From Bacteroidales bacterium (GTDB lineage: Bacteria > Bacteroidota > Bacteroidia > Bacteroidales > Lentimicrobiaceae): 64,000 nucleotides of DNA. The position numbers and the translations under genes were made by a program. Location of the stretch: assembly GCA_016705005.1 (NCBI GenBank), contig JADIZB010000021.1, positions 29,659 through 93,658 on the forward strand. The letters run 5' to 3'. The notes under the pieces were generated by a model that did no database searches, was not told where the DNA came from, and saw nothing but the letters and a program-made list of their open reading frames with translations. Of the stretch, positions 17,656-24,818 are shown piece after piece; positions within the stretch are counted from its first letter, which is position 1; every line of letters starts with the position of its first letter.

Positions 17656-18870
17656 ATGCGGTTTAATTTCTTAAAGCGGACGGTCCTTTTTTCGGGGCTT
17701 TTTGCTGTTTTATCTGCAACTGCTGTTGCTCAGGATCCGGACAATACCTATATTGGACAGGATATTAACACCATTACAACAGCGGTTCCATTTTTACTGA
17801 TTGCTCCGGATGCCCGTGCCGGCGGAATGGGGGAAGTCGGGGTTTCATCAGCACCAGACGCCAACTCTTTACACTGGAATCCGGCAAAATATACTTACAT
17901 TGACGGAGATATGGGATTTTCACTCTCCTACAGCCCCTGGTTAAGGGCTCTGGTCAGCGATATAAACCTTGCTTATCTGACTGGTTACAAGAAACTGGCT
18001 AACGATCAGGTTATTTCCGGTTCACTGCTGTACTTTTCTCTTGGTGACATTACTTTTACCGACATTCAGGGTGAAACCATCGGAAATTTCCGCCCCAATG
18101 AATTTGCATTAACCGGGGGTTATTCAAGGAAGCTGACCAAAAATTTATCGGGAGCCATTACTGCACGTTACATTCACTCAAACCTTACCCAGGGCCAGGA
18201 AGTCAGCGGATCCGCTACCAAGCCGGGGAATACTGTTGCAGCCGACATCGCCATTTATTCGAGGCATGATCTTGAATTCAAAAACATGCAGGGGTATTTC
18301 GCCTGGGGGTTAAACATCAGTAATATTGGTGCCAAGATTTCATATTCAACCAATACAGAGCGTGATTTTATCCCGACAAACCTCAGGATCGGCCCGTCGC
18401 TGACACTTGATGTGGATGATTACAACAGGCTTTCATTTATGATAGATATCAATAAACTCCTGATTCCTACTCCTCCGGTCTATTATCTTGATTCAGTTGA
18501 TGGCAACGGAGATGATGTCATAAAATTCGGGAAGAATCCCGATGTTTCAGTTCCGGCTGGTATGCTGCAGTCATTTTACGACGCACCTGGTGGATTCAAG
18601 GAAGAAATGCATGAGATTGCCATTGCTGTTGGCGTAGAATACTGGTACGACAAACAATTTGCCATCAGGGGCGGCTATTTCAGCGAGCACTCAACCAAAG
18701 GAAACAGGAAATTCTTTACACTCGGAGCCGGCCTTCGCTATAATGTATTTGGTCTTGATTTTGCTTACCTGATTCCAACAGGAGGACAGGCCAATAACCC
18801 CCTCGAAAATACACTCAGGTTTACCCTGCATTTCGATTTTGATGCTTTTCAGAAGCAGTCAAATAAATAG
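17656..18870 (+). CDS. porV: PorV, type IX secretion outer-membrane protein
   Basis: This 404-residue outer-membrane beta-barrel starts with a signal peptide (MRFNFLKRTVLFSGLFAVLS, cleavage near VAQ). The PorV signature is near the N-terminus of the mature protein: PFLLIAPDARAGGMGEVGV, followed by SSAPDANSLHWNPAKYTY. The barrel belongs to the FadL-like class. In type IX secretion PorV receives cargo from the SprA/Sov translocon and hands it to the PorU attachment complex. The C-terminal strand ends FTLHFDFDAFQKQSNK. It is a stand-alone gene with its own -7 element and a strong terminator. The start at 17656 was chosen because the upstream in-frame TTG lies in the promoter. Confidence 0.93.
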   Translation: MRFNFLKRTVLFSGLFAVLSATAVAQDPDNTYIGQDINTITTAVPFLLIAPDARAGGMGEVGVSSAPDANSLHWNPAKYTYIDGDMGFSLSYSPWLRALVSDINLAYLTGYKKLANDQVISGSLLYFSLGDITFTDIQGETIGNFRPNEFALTGGYSRKLTKNLSGAITARYIHSNLTQGQEVSGSATKPGNTVAADIAIYSRHDLEFKNMQGYFAWGLNISNIGAKISYSTNTERDFIPTNLRIGPSLTLDVDDYNRLSFMIDINKLLIPTPPVYYLDSVDGNGDDVIKFGKNPDVSVPAGMLQSFYDAPGGFKEEMHEIAIAVGVEYWYDKQFAIRGGYFSEHSTKGNRKFFTLGAGLRYNVFGLDFAYLIPTGGQANNPLENTLRFTLHFDFDAFQKQSNK

Positions 18871-18890
18871 GAATGATTTAAGAATTTAAT

Positions 18891-18916
18891 AAAAAAGGGC
18901 CTTATGGCCCTTTTTT
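18891..18916. terminator. Bidirectional intrinsic terminator between porV and the FemAB/GNAT gene
   Basis: AAAAAAGGGCC and GGCCCTTTTTT form a perfect hairpin round the loop TTAT, with U-runs on both strands. The stop codon of the convergent gene (18902) lies inside the stem. Confidence 0.9.
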
Positions 18917-19876
18917 ATTAATCATTAATTTGTAATATATTTTTTTTGTCAATTTATATGCCTTGTTAAGTAGTTTAGAGGGTAGATTTAACCGGTTAAA
19001 CCTAAGGCCGGGGTAAGTCACGCAATCCGAGCCAAAGCTTTTATAAAATCTTGCAAGACTGGGATCATTCGAGCCTTCAAAATCAAGGGTCAGATGGTTT
19101 CCGGCAAGGTCCTGAATAAAGTGATCTATCAACATAAACATGGCACCTTTCTCCTTCGCAACCGGGTCGGTTGCTGAGAAAAGAAATATTGCTTTCCGGT
19201 GACTGAAAACTACAATAGCACCTGCACACAGGTTGTTTTCTGATGTGTAGGCGCCGTAACAAATGGCTTTTCTGTTGACTATACATTCATATGCAAGCCT
19301 GATAAACCGACGATAGTCGCTTTCAGTAAGGTGACCGAATTGTTTCCCCTTATTCTGTCTGAATAAGTGCACGATATCCTCAGGTTTTATGCTGGAAGAG
19401 ATGCTGATGTTATTACGGATAGCTTTGGCAATATTGCGGCTGGTATTTTGAGAATAACCCTTTTTCAGTACTTCGTAAGGTTCAATAAGGTCAAGTTCAT
19501 GATTCAGATTTTCTGTAGGTTGCCACTTGGATTTATCCGGTTTATTGTAAGCATTCAGGTTTATCTCTGCAAACTGGTATTTCTGTGGAATTGCTGATAG
19601 AAACTCCTCAACGATGTGAGGGGTGATATGGCTGATCGAGAATATGCCAAGTTGTTGGGTGAAAAAAGGCTGATAAAGATACCATATCCCGAATTTCTTG
19701 CGAAAGGTTAAGGGGAAAACAGTTTCATAATCACCTGAAATCAGAGCATCCCATTCTTCACAAACGATATCAAGGTACCACGAAAAGGCATAGATATTTC
19801 CGTTGACAGCCTGTCCGATGCAGTTGTCCCATGCAGATTTATCGATATCTTTATGCTGTACCAGGTGGATATTCAT
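18902..19876 (-). CDS. FemAB/GNAT-like acyltransferase
   Basis: This 324-residue soluble protein has the layout of the FemAB-like double-GNAT fold. The segment NGNIYAFSWYLDIVCEEWDAL near residue 26 is typical of Bacteroidota members, and the second GNAT half carries GAYTSENNLCAGAIVVFS and LDFEGSNDPSLARFYKSFG (residues 265-290). FemAB relatives add amino acids to peptidoglycan stem peptides or acylate other envelope precursors; the substrate here is unknown. The gene is 10 bases downstream of ispF and probably cotranscribed with it. The basic C-terminus (KAYKLTKKIYYKLMINKK) may associate with the membrane. The stop lies inside a bidirectional terminator. Confidence 0.75.
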   Translation of the reverse strand: MNIHLVQHKDIDKSAWDNCIGQAVNGNIYAFSWYLDIVCEEWDALISGDYETVFPLTFRKKFGIWYLYQPFFTQQLGIFSISHITPHIVEEFLSAIPQKYQFAEINLNAYNKPDKSKWQPTENLNHELDLIEPYEVLKKGYSQNTSRNIAKAIRNNISISSSIKPEDIVHLFRQNKGKQFGHLTESDYRRFIRLAYECIVNRKAICYGAYTSENNLCAGAIVVFSHRKAIFLFSATDPVAKEKGAMFMLIDHFIQDLAGNHLTLDFEGSNDPSLARFYKSFGSDCVTYPGLRFNRLNLPSKLLNKAYKLTKKIYYKLMINKKGP

Positions 19877-19886
19877 ACATACACGA

Positions 19887-20366
19887 TTATTGGTAAATCA
19901 AGGCTACAGCCCAGGCCTGTATACCCTCTTCCCGTCCGGTAAAGCCCAGATTTTCAGTTGTAGTGGCTTTAATGGAAACCATTCCGGAATCCAATCCGGC
20001 TACAGCCGCTATATTTCTTCTCATTTCTTCTATATGGACAGAAATTTTTGGTTTCTGAAGGGCAATGGTGCAGTCAATGTTCCCGATCTTCCATCCCTGC
20101 TCACTAACCATCGCAATAGTTTTAACAAGCAGTAGCCTGCTTTCTATTCCTTTATACTCATCAGAAGTGTCCGGAAAGTAATAGCCAATATCTCTCAATC
20201 CGGTGGCACCCAGCAATGCATCACAAACGGCGTGCAGCAATACATCCGCATCTGAATGGCCAAGGGCTCCTTTGTAATGGTCTATTTTGACTCCACCGAT
20301 GATAAGAGGCCTTCCTTCAATCAATTGATGTACATCATAACCAAATCCGATCCTGAAAGGGAACAT
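19887..20366 (-). CDS. ispF: 2-C-methyl-D-erythritol 2,4-cyclodiphosphate synthase
   Basis: This 159-residue protein is exactly the usual length for IspF. It has the metal-binding GYDVHQL motif at residues 9-15 and the GALGHSDADVLLHAVCDALL signature at residues 33-52. The C-terminal KATTTENLGFTGREEGIQA holds the conserved Thr-Glu-Gly residues. It converts CDP-methylerythritol-2-phosphate to the cyclic diphosphate in the MEP isoprenoid pathway in the cytoplasm. It leads a two-gene unit with the FemAB/GNAT gene. Confidence 0.97.
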   Translation of the reverse strand: MFPFRIGFGYDVHQLIEGRPLIIGGVKIDHYKGALGHSDADVLLHAVCDALLGATGLRDIGYYFPDTSDEYKGIESRLLLVKTIAMVSEQGWKIGNIDCTIALQKPKISVHIEEMRRNIAAVAGLDSGMVSIKATTTENLGFTGREEGIQAWAVALIYQ

Positions 20367-20528
20367 AGTTCGCTGTTTTAGTTAATCCCTGAAACATGTC
20401 AGTAATTATAAGGAATTGTAAAACTAAGGAATTCTACAGACCGGAGTCAATTTCAAATTGAAAAAAGGTCCAGTTTCACCTGTAAACACCATCAGAATTA
20501 ATAAAGATGATTTTTTTTCCGAAAACTA

Positions 20529-20558
20529 TTGCAGGATCAAAATATGTGTTTAAATTTG
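20529..20558 (+). promoter_or_regulatory. Promoter of the tRNA-Val locus
   Basis: TTG (20529-20531), a 19-base spacer and TAAATTTG (20551-20558) match the Bacteroidota consensus. It stands 63 bases before the first tRNA-like fragment and 144 before the intact tRNA. The rest of the 20367-20620 gap shows nothing else recognisable. Confidence 0.65.
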
Positions 20559-20620
20559 CAGCCTCATTTGGAACAATAGTTGTTCCGGATATCCTGAATA
20601 GTCAGGTAATCTAAATAAAT

Positions 20621-20676
20621 GGGAGCATAGCTCAGCTGGTTCAGAGCATCCCGACAAAAGTCGGGAGGGTCACAGG
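20621..20676 (+). pseudogene. Truncated tRNA-like sequence with altered anticodon arm
   Basis: GGGAGCATAGCTCAGCTGG is identical to the 5' end of the intact tRNA-Val at 20702. The anticodon arm, however, is replaced by the hairpin TCCCGAC-AAAA-GTCGGGA (20649-20666), and after GGGTCACAGG the T-arm and 3' acceptor strand are missing. It cannot fold as a tRNA. Confidence 0.75.
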
Positions 20677-20701
20677 AATTAGTTGATCGAAATAAGACAA
20701 T

Positions 20702-20776
20702 GGGAGCATAGCTCAGCTGGTTCAGAGCACCTGCCTTACAAGCAGGGGGTCACAGGTTCGAACCCTGTTGCTCCCA
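20702..20776 (+). tRNA. tRNA-Val (anticodon TAC)
   Basis: The cloverleaf is complete. The acceptor GGGAGCA pairs with TGCTCCC (20769-20775), with discriminator A. The D-arm is GCTC/GAGC. The anticodon stem CCTGC/GCAGG encloses loop CTTACAA, giving anticodon TAC, and the T-arm is ACAGG-TTCGAAC-CCTGT. CCA is not encoded. Confidence 0.95.
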
Positions 20777-20777
20777 C

Positions 20778-20804
20778 AAAAAAGCCACATTTAGTGGCTT
20801 TTTT
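20778..20804 (+). terminator. Terminator after tRNA-Val
   Basis: AAAAAAGCCAC, loop ATTTA, GTGGCTTTTTT. The same hairpin, with arms and loop nearly identical, recurs at 21145-21172 as part of a duplication. Confidence 0.85.
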
Positions 20805-20810
20805 CCGTTT

Positions 20811-21059
20811 ATGCCCTATGTTTATATCCTTTATTCTGAAAGTCTTGACAGGTATTATGTAGGTTCAACCCATGGTACGGTGGAAGAACGATTATATAAA
20901 CACAATAACCGGCATAAAGGATTCACTTCAACAGTTGCAGACTGGCAACCTGTTTATTCTGAATACTTTAAGGAGTATCCATCGGCACTGTTAAGGGAGA
21001 AAGAGATAAAAAAGTGGAAGAACCGCAAAATGATCGAACGTTTAATTCAACCATCATAA
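20811..21059 (+). CDS. GIY-YIG nuclease family small protein, intact copy
   Basis: This 82-residue protein consists of just a GIY-YIG domain: VYILYSESLDRYYVGST (residues 3-19) supplies the two half-motifs, and the catalytic-region Arg/His (EERLYKHNNRHKGFT) and ALLREKEIKKWKNRKM complete the short YhbQ/UPF0213-type fold. The ATG is only 6 bases after the tRNA-Val terminator. The stop codon touches a tRNA 3' fragment, so the gene is bracketed by tRNA-derived direct repeats. Small GIY-YIG genes beside tRNAs are common in Bacteroidota. Biochemical function is not known for this subfamily, and a role as a tiny mobile element is inference. Confidence 0.88.
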   Translation: MPYVYILYSESLDRYYVGSTHGTVEERLYKHNNRHKGFTSTVADWQPVYSEYFKEYPSALLREKEIKKWKNRKMIERLIQPS

Positions 21060-21143
21060 GCTGGTTCAGCGCATCGCGACTTCAAGTCGGGAGGGTCACA
21101 GAGCCTGTCCCGAATCTTCGGGATTCGAACCCTGTTGCTCCCA
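21060..21143 (+). pseudogene. Degenerate tRNA-like 3' portion with inserted micro-hairpin
   Basis: It lacks the acceptor 5' strand but has CTGGTTCAGCGC (D-arm), an anticodon-like hairpin with loop CTTCAAG, and the intact 3' end TTCGAACCCTGTTGCTCCCA (21124-21143), identical to that of tRNA-Val. A hairpin insert, TCCCGAA-TC-TTCGGGA (21108-21123), interrupts the T-arm. It cannot be a functional tRNA. Confidence 0.7.
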
Positions 21144-21144
21144 C

Positions 21145-21172
21145 AAAAAAAGCCACTAAATGTGGCTTTTTT
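21145..21172 (+). terminator. Duplicated terminator
   Basis: AAAAAAAGCCAC, loop TAAAT, GTGGCTTTTTT, a second copy of the tRNA-Val terminator 367 bases downstream of the first. Confidence 0.75.
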
Positions 21173-21178
21173 CCGTTT

Positions 21179-21412
21179 ATGCCCTTTGTTTATATTCTAT
21201 ATTCTGAAAGTCTTGACAAGTATTATGTAGGTTCAACCCATGGAACGGTGGAAGAACGATTATATAAACACAATAACCGGCAAAAAGGATTCACTTCAGC
21301 AGTTTCAGACTGGCAATCTGTATATCCGGCATGCTTAACAGACCATCTGTCATAGCTTATTGGAGTGAAAGAGACCAAAAGGCGGTAAAGCCCCAAAAAG
21401 ATTGAATGCCTG
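21179..21412 (+). pseudogene. GIY-YIG nuclease, decayed second copy
   Basis: The first 43 codons (MPFVYILYSESLDKYYVGST...) are almost identical to the intact copy. The frame then diverges and stops at 21355 after YPACLTDHLS. Downstream bases to about 21412 (GTGAAAGAGACCAAAAGG..., AAAAAGATTGAATG) still resemble the intact gene's 3' end but in broken frames. It arose by duplication of the tRNA-end/terminator/nuclease unit. Confidence 0.75.
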
Positions 21413-21488
21413 TTTTAACCTGTACGGGCCGCCACGGAGCATAAAGGCTGCAACCCCGACAACCCCGGCTTTGACCATGCTTAAATAA

Positions 21489-21519
21489 AAAGAGATTGCC
21501 GTTATAAGACAATCTCTTT
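21489..21519 (-). terminator. Terminator after the peroxiredoxin gene
   Basis: AAAGAGATTG and CAATCTCTTT form a 10-bp stem, and on the minus strand a T-rich run follows. It closes the perR-ferritin-peroxiredoxin unit. Confidence 0.7.
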
Positions 21520-21539
21520 CTCTTTTCTGGAGTTAAAAA

Positions 21540-22247
21540 TTATTTCTTCAGAATTTTTTCCAGCACCGTTTCCTTGCTGATCTTTTTGGTGCAGAAGAAC
21601 CAATCGTAACACTTCATCTCTTCTTTGCCTTCCATCCGGTCCTTGGCGGAACCGCAGGAACCGGCAGGGGGAACTATCACATCATCGCCCGGCTGCCAGT
21701 CGGCAGGGGTGGCAATGGAGAAGGCATCGGCTGTCTGCATGGCAATCAGTGCCCGGTAGAGTTCGTCGAAATTACGGCCGAGACTCAGCGGATAATAGAT
21801 GATGGCCCTGATGATTCCTTTGGGATCAACAAAAAATACGGCACGTACTGCTTTTGTGCTGCTTTCACCCGGCATCATCATACCATACTTCTTAGCTACC
21901 TCCATGGTGATGTCTTCGATCAGCGGGAATTTAACTTCCACATCTTTCATCCCCTTGTATTCGATCTTTTCCTTGATGGTGCGCAGCCAGGCTATGTGAC
22001 TGTATAGTCCGTCAACAGAGAGACCGACCAGTTTGCAGTTGGCCTCTTCAAATTTGGCTTCAAGGCTGGCAAAGGTCATAAACTCTGAAGTACAAACCGG
22101 TGTAAAGTCGGCCGGATGGCTGAACAAAATCGCCCAGCTGCCCTTATAGCCCGAAGGGAAGTTGATTTCACCCTGTGTGGTAACAGCCCTGAATTCAGGT
22201 GCCGGATCGCCGATACGCGGCATTGCAATAATTTGGTTTTCTTCCAT
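21540..22247 (-). CDS. 1-Cys peroxiredoxin (Prx6 type)
   Basis: This 235-residue Prx6/AhpC-TSA-type peroxidase has the peroxidatic cysteine in HPADFTPVCTSEF (near residue 52), the 1-Cys-type C-terminal domain (RVGDPAPEFRA-like N-terminus, LPLSLGRNFDE-like segment near residue 160), and TPADWQPGDDVIVPP near residue 187. It reduces peroxides in the cytoplasm. The C-terminal 45 residues carry three extra cysteines (AGSCGSAKDR and KCYDWFFCTKK), as in archaeal/bacterial Prx6 enzymes with a resolving cysteine in the tail. It is the last gene of an oxidative-stress unit with a ferritin-like protein and a PerR-like regulator. Confidence 0.93.
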   Translation of the reverse strand: MEENQIIAMPRIGDPAPEFRAVTTQGEINFPSGYKGSWAILFSHPADFTPVCTSEFMTFASLEAKFEEANCKLVGLSVDGLYSHIAWLRTIKEKIEYKGMKDVEVKFPLIEDITMEVAKKYGMMMPGESSTKAVRAVFFVDPKGIIRAIIYYPLSLGRNFDELYRALIAMQTADAFSIATPADWQPGDDVIVPPAGSCGSAKDRMEGKEEMKCYDWFFCTKKISKETVLEKILKK

Positions 22248-22283
22248 TTTTCTTTTTGTTATTGGTTGTTTGATATTTTTGGA

Positions 22284-22781
22284 TTATTCGGTTGGCCGGC
22301 CTGTGGCCATGCTTTTGCTCCGCTCCATCGATTGCAGCGCAAGGTAATTGTCGCCAAATTTTTCCAGGTTTTCCATTTCCTTGTCGAACTGGTCAAAATG
22401 CCTTTCTTCATCCTCAACCAGAAGCTCAAAGAGTTTTTTGGATACAGAATCTGCATTTGCCGAACATTCGTTGGCCCACATATTATAGTCCCTTGCACTG
22501 CCGGTCTCCATGGCCACTGCCAGTTCTAGCATCTTTTTTACCTCATGGATTTTCTTTACATCATCGGCGGCTTTCATCTCAACCTCGCCTTTCAGAAACA
22601 GGATTCTGTCGGCCAGTTTTTCAACATGCAACATCTCTTCAATGGCAGTGCGCTTAAAAAGATTCGACAACAGTTCGTAACCCTGATCATCACAATGAAA
22701 ATGGAAGTACATGTACTGATGTACTGCACTCAATTCATCGGCAATGGCTTTGTTCAGTAATTCGATGCTTTTTGATTTCAT
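22284..22781 (-). CDS. Ferritin-like protein (bacterioferritin family)
   Basis: This 165-residue four-helix-bundle protein has carboxylate and histidine ligands: NKAIADELSAVHQYMYFHFH (residues 10-29), EEMLHVEKLADRI (E..H motif), then LAVAMETGSARDYN and EDEERHFDQFDKE, the second ligand pair. This is the diiron ferroxidase layout of bacterioferritin/DPS-like ferritins. It would store or detoxify iron and so limit Fenton chemistry. It lies 36 bases upstream of the peroxiredoxin gene and 46 downstream of the PerR-like regulator. I cannot decide whether it binds haem. Confidence 0.88.
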   Translation of the reverse strand: MKSKSIELLNKAIADELSAVHQYMYFHFHCDDQGYELLSNLFKRTAIEEMLHVEKLADRILFLKGEVEMKAADDVKKIHEVKKMLELAVAMETGSARDYNMWANECSANADSVSKKLFELLVEDEERHFDQFDKEMENLEKFGDNYLALQSMERSKSMATGRPTE

Positions 22782-22827
22782 ATTTTCTGATTTTTTAGAA
22801 CCGGCTTAATTCCGGATGATTGATGAT

Positions 22828-23289
22828 TCATTTGTTGTCAGGTAAATGAATCTGCTGATTTATAGATGTTTCATCATTCAGAAATTTCCCAATGATCTGG
22901 AGTTTAACTTCTTCGATTCTGAAATTCGGGATATTTCTTTTTTTAAAGTAATTTCCGATAATCTCGTTGAGTTCTGAATCAAAATAATCTTCTATCCTGT
23001 CGGATTCAGCACAATATAAATGATGATGATGATCAGAAATGGCCTCATACCGCATAACATCACGGTCTGTTTTGACTTTCTTTACCAGGTTATTCTCAAC
23101 CAGAGCTTCAAGTACCTTGTATACTGTGGCTGTCGATATATTCGGATGGTTTTTCCGGATGAATTCAATGATGTTCTCAGCAGTCGGATGATTGTTCAGA
23201 ATTTCGATTGCCTCAAGGATCGCCATCCTTTGCGGGGTAACCTTCATTCCTTTTTCAACCAGTTTATTCCGGATTTGATTTTCAAACAT
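22828..23289 (-). CDS. Fur-family regulator, PerR-like
   Basis: This 153-residue regulator has a winged helix at residues 10-80 (KVTPQRMAILEAIE, STATVYKVLEALVENNLVKK). The dimerisation region holds the regulatory metal ligands DHHHHLYC (near residues 86-93). In typical Fur/PerR proteins the last Cys starts a CxxC zinc site; here the sequence is CAESD, so the second Cys is absent, as is the C-terminal CxxC. The structural zinc site therefore appears lost. Context (ferritin and peroxiredoxin downstream on the same strand) points to peroxide sensing. An AT-rich palindrome directly upstream is a likely autoregulatory operator. Confidence 0.88.
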   Translation of the reverse strand: MFENQIRNKLVEKGMKVTPQRMAILEAIEILNNHPTAENIIEFIRKNHPNISTATVYKVLEALVENNLVKKVKTDRDVMRYEAISDHHHHLYCAESDRIEDYFDSELNEIIGNYFKKRNIPNFRIEEVKLQIIGKFLNDETSINQQIHLPDNK

Positions 23290-23296
23290 TGCTATT

Positions 23297-23341
23297 AATT
23301 ATTAAATAATAATTATTCTTATTTAGTAATGTGCAAATATA
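23297..23341 (-). promoter_or_regulatory. Promoter and Fur/PerR-type operator of the perR-like unit
   Basis: The minus-strand TATATTTG (23334-23341) is a good -7 element. Between it and the start codon lies the palindrome AATTATT-AAAT-AATAATT (23297-23314), which resembles AT-rich PerR/Fur boxes and would overlap the 5' leader, so binding would block transcription. Confidence 0.55.
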
Positions 23342-23442
23342 AGTCTATTTGCTCAAATCGGATCAGTTATCTTGATTTTTTTTTCTCCGGGCTGCAGAGA
23401 TGGTTCAAATTGCTGTATTTCAACTAAAAAGAACTGCTCTTG

Positions 23443-24258
23443 TTAACCAAGGGCAACATCCAGAAACATCATGGTAGCAAATCCCAGCATTGCTCCAATG
23501 GTTGAGTAGTCAGTTTCATTTCCGTTCTGTGATTCCGGGATTAGTTCTTCTACCACTACGAAAATCATGGCTCCTGCAGCGAATGAGAGGGCATAGGGGA
23601 GCAGAGGCTCCATAGCAATGACAAGGTAAGCACCAAGTACACCGGCTATTGGTTCTACAATCCCCGACATTTGTCCGTAATTAAACGCTCTGAGCCTGGA
23701 AAATCCCTCTCTGCGCAGAGGAATTGATACGGCAGCTCCTTCAGGAAAATTCTGCAGGCCAATCCCGAGAGCCAGCGCTATTGCTCCGGCCAGCACACCT
23801 GCATCAGGGTTCTGGGCCAGTGCTCCGAATGCCACCCCAACAGCCAGTCCTTCGGGAATGTTATGCAGGGTAATGGCCAGAACCAGCAATACACTTCTCT
23901 GCCATTGGGTTTTTATTCCCTCGGCCTTGTCAATTGTAAGTCCGAGGTGCAGGTGCGGCAAAATCTTATCTACCAGCAGCAGGAAGGCTCCGCCACTTAA
24001 AAATCCGATCAGGGCTGGCAGCCATGGCAGGGAGCCACGTTCTTCAGCCATTTCAATGGCAGGTTTCAGAAGCGACCAGAAACTTGCTGCGATCATCACT
24101 CCGGCGGCAAACCCAAGCATCGAGTTAAGCACCATTCTGTTGATGGTTTTGAAGAAGAAAACCATTGACGATCCCAGCGCGGTTAAGCCCCACGTAAATA
24201 AAGTAGCAATCAGGGCCAGTACAACAGGGTTGGTTTCGAGTAACAGGTCAGGGTCCAT
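23443..24258 (-). CDS. ZIP-family divalent metal transporter
   Basis: This 271-residue membrane protein runs from ATG 24258; a TTG 14 codons upstream is rejected. About eight hydrophobic helices are visible. The metal-binding helices IV and V carry LAITLHNIPEGLAVGVAFG and GLQNFPEGAAVSIPLRREG, the ZIP signature HN(x)PEG and its partner. It has a KILPHLHLG histidine stretch in the variable loop. It probably imports zinc or iron across the inner membrane. It stands alone downstream-facing between the perR-like unit and a long gap. Confidence 0.92.
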   Translation of the reverse strand: MDPDLLLETNPVVLALIATLFTWGLTALGSSMVFFFKTINRMVLNSMLGFAAGVMIAASFWSLLKPAIEMAEERGSLPWLPALIGFLSGGAFLLLVDKILPHLHLGLTIDKAEGIKTQWQRSVLLVLAITLHNIPEGLAVGVAFGALAQNPDAGVLAGAIALALGIGLQNFPEGAAVSIPLRREGFSRLRAFNYGQMSGIVEPIAGVLGAYLVIAMEPLLPYALSFAAGAMIFVVVEELIPESQNGNETDYSTIGAMLGFATMMFLDVALG

Positions 24259-24610
24259 AATTTTGATCCAGAGAAAGTTAATATTCGCAAAAGAAAACAA
24301 ACCATCAGATATTCCGCATCAAGACAGCTAATGTAATCAATTTTTCAATAAGATTCAGCTGAGAGGTATAACGTTACTGTTTAGAAAAAACAATGTTATA
24401 GAAATTTTCGTGATACAAGGTTGCAAATCCGGCATCCCAAAAACAAATGATTACAAGACATTATTGCCCCCTTTTATACAATTGTACGTTTTTATAGTCC
24501 GCCTGATTTGCTACTCATGAATGCACAACTTGTATTTCAAAATCAATAAATTAAAAGTCTTGTATCACCCGCTTTTACGCAGGTATAAAGTTTCACAAAC
24601 TTAATAGTTT

Positions 24611-24730
24611 GGGGCTGAAGCAGAAGCTGGTGCAACAGCCATTGTTACAAAAGATCTGGATTTAGTATCTGTTGCAAATATTGATTTTCAATCTGAAAGT
24701 CTTAAAGGCAATAGATTTGATATCTCTTGA
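24611..24730 (+). pseudogene. Possible remnant of a PIN-domain (VapC-like) toxin gene
   Basis: Frame 24611-24730 reads GAEAEAGATAIVTKDLDLVS, then VANIDFQSESLKGNRFDIS and a stop. The AGATAIVTKDLDL segment resembles the C-terminal catalytic motif of PIN-domain toxins (A..A.IVT.D.DF). No start or N-terminal region is present. The rest of the 24259-24818 gap holds AT-rich sequence without a gene. Confidence 0.4.
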
Positions 24731-24809
24731 TCGTAGCGAATTTAAAAGGGAAGTATTGACAATGGAATACTATTTGCATTAAATGAACGGCATCAACCCA
24801 AGTTTCCAT

Positions 24810-24817
24810 TAAATTTG
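24810..24817 (+). promoter_or_regulatory. -7 element of the tamL-like gene
   Basis: TAAATTTG ends two bases before ATG 24819. If it is used, the message would begin at about 24824 and translation would start at the in-frame ATG 24834. No -33 element at normal spacing is clear. Confidence 0.45.
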
Positions 24818-24818
24818 C

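Noticed and set aside
21014..21355. Continuous 113-residue ORF spanning the pseudo-tRNA and the second GIY-YIG copy
   Set aside because: Its first half reads through the tRNA fragment and terminator. Only the part from 21179 is nuclease-like, and that copy is decayed.
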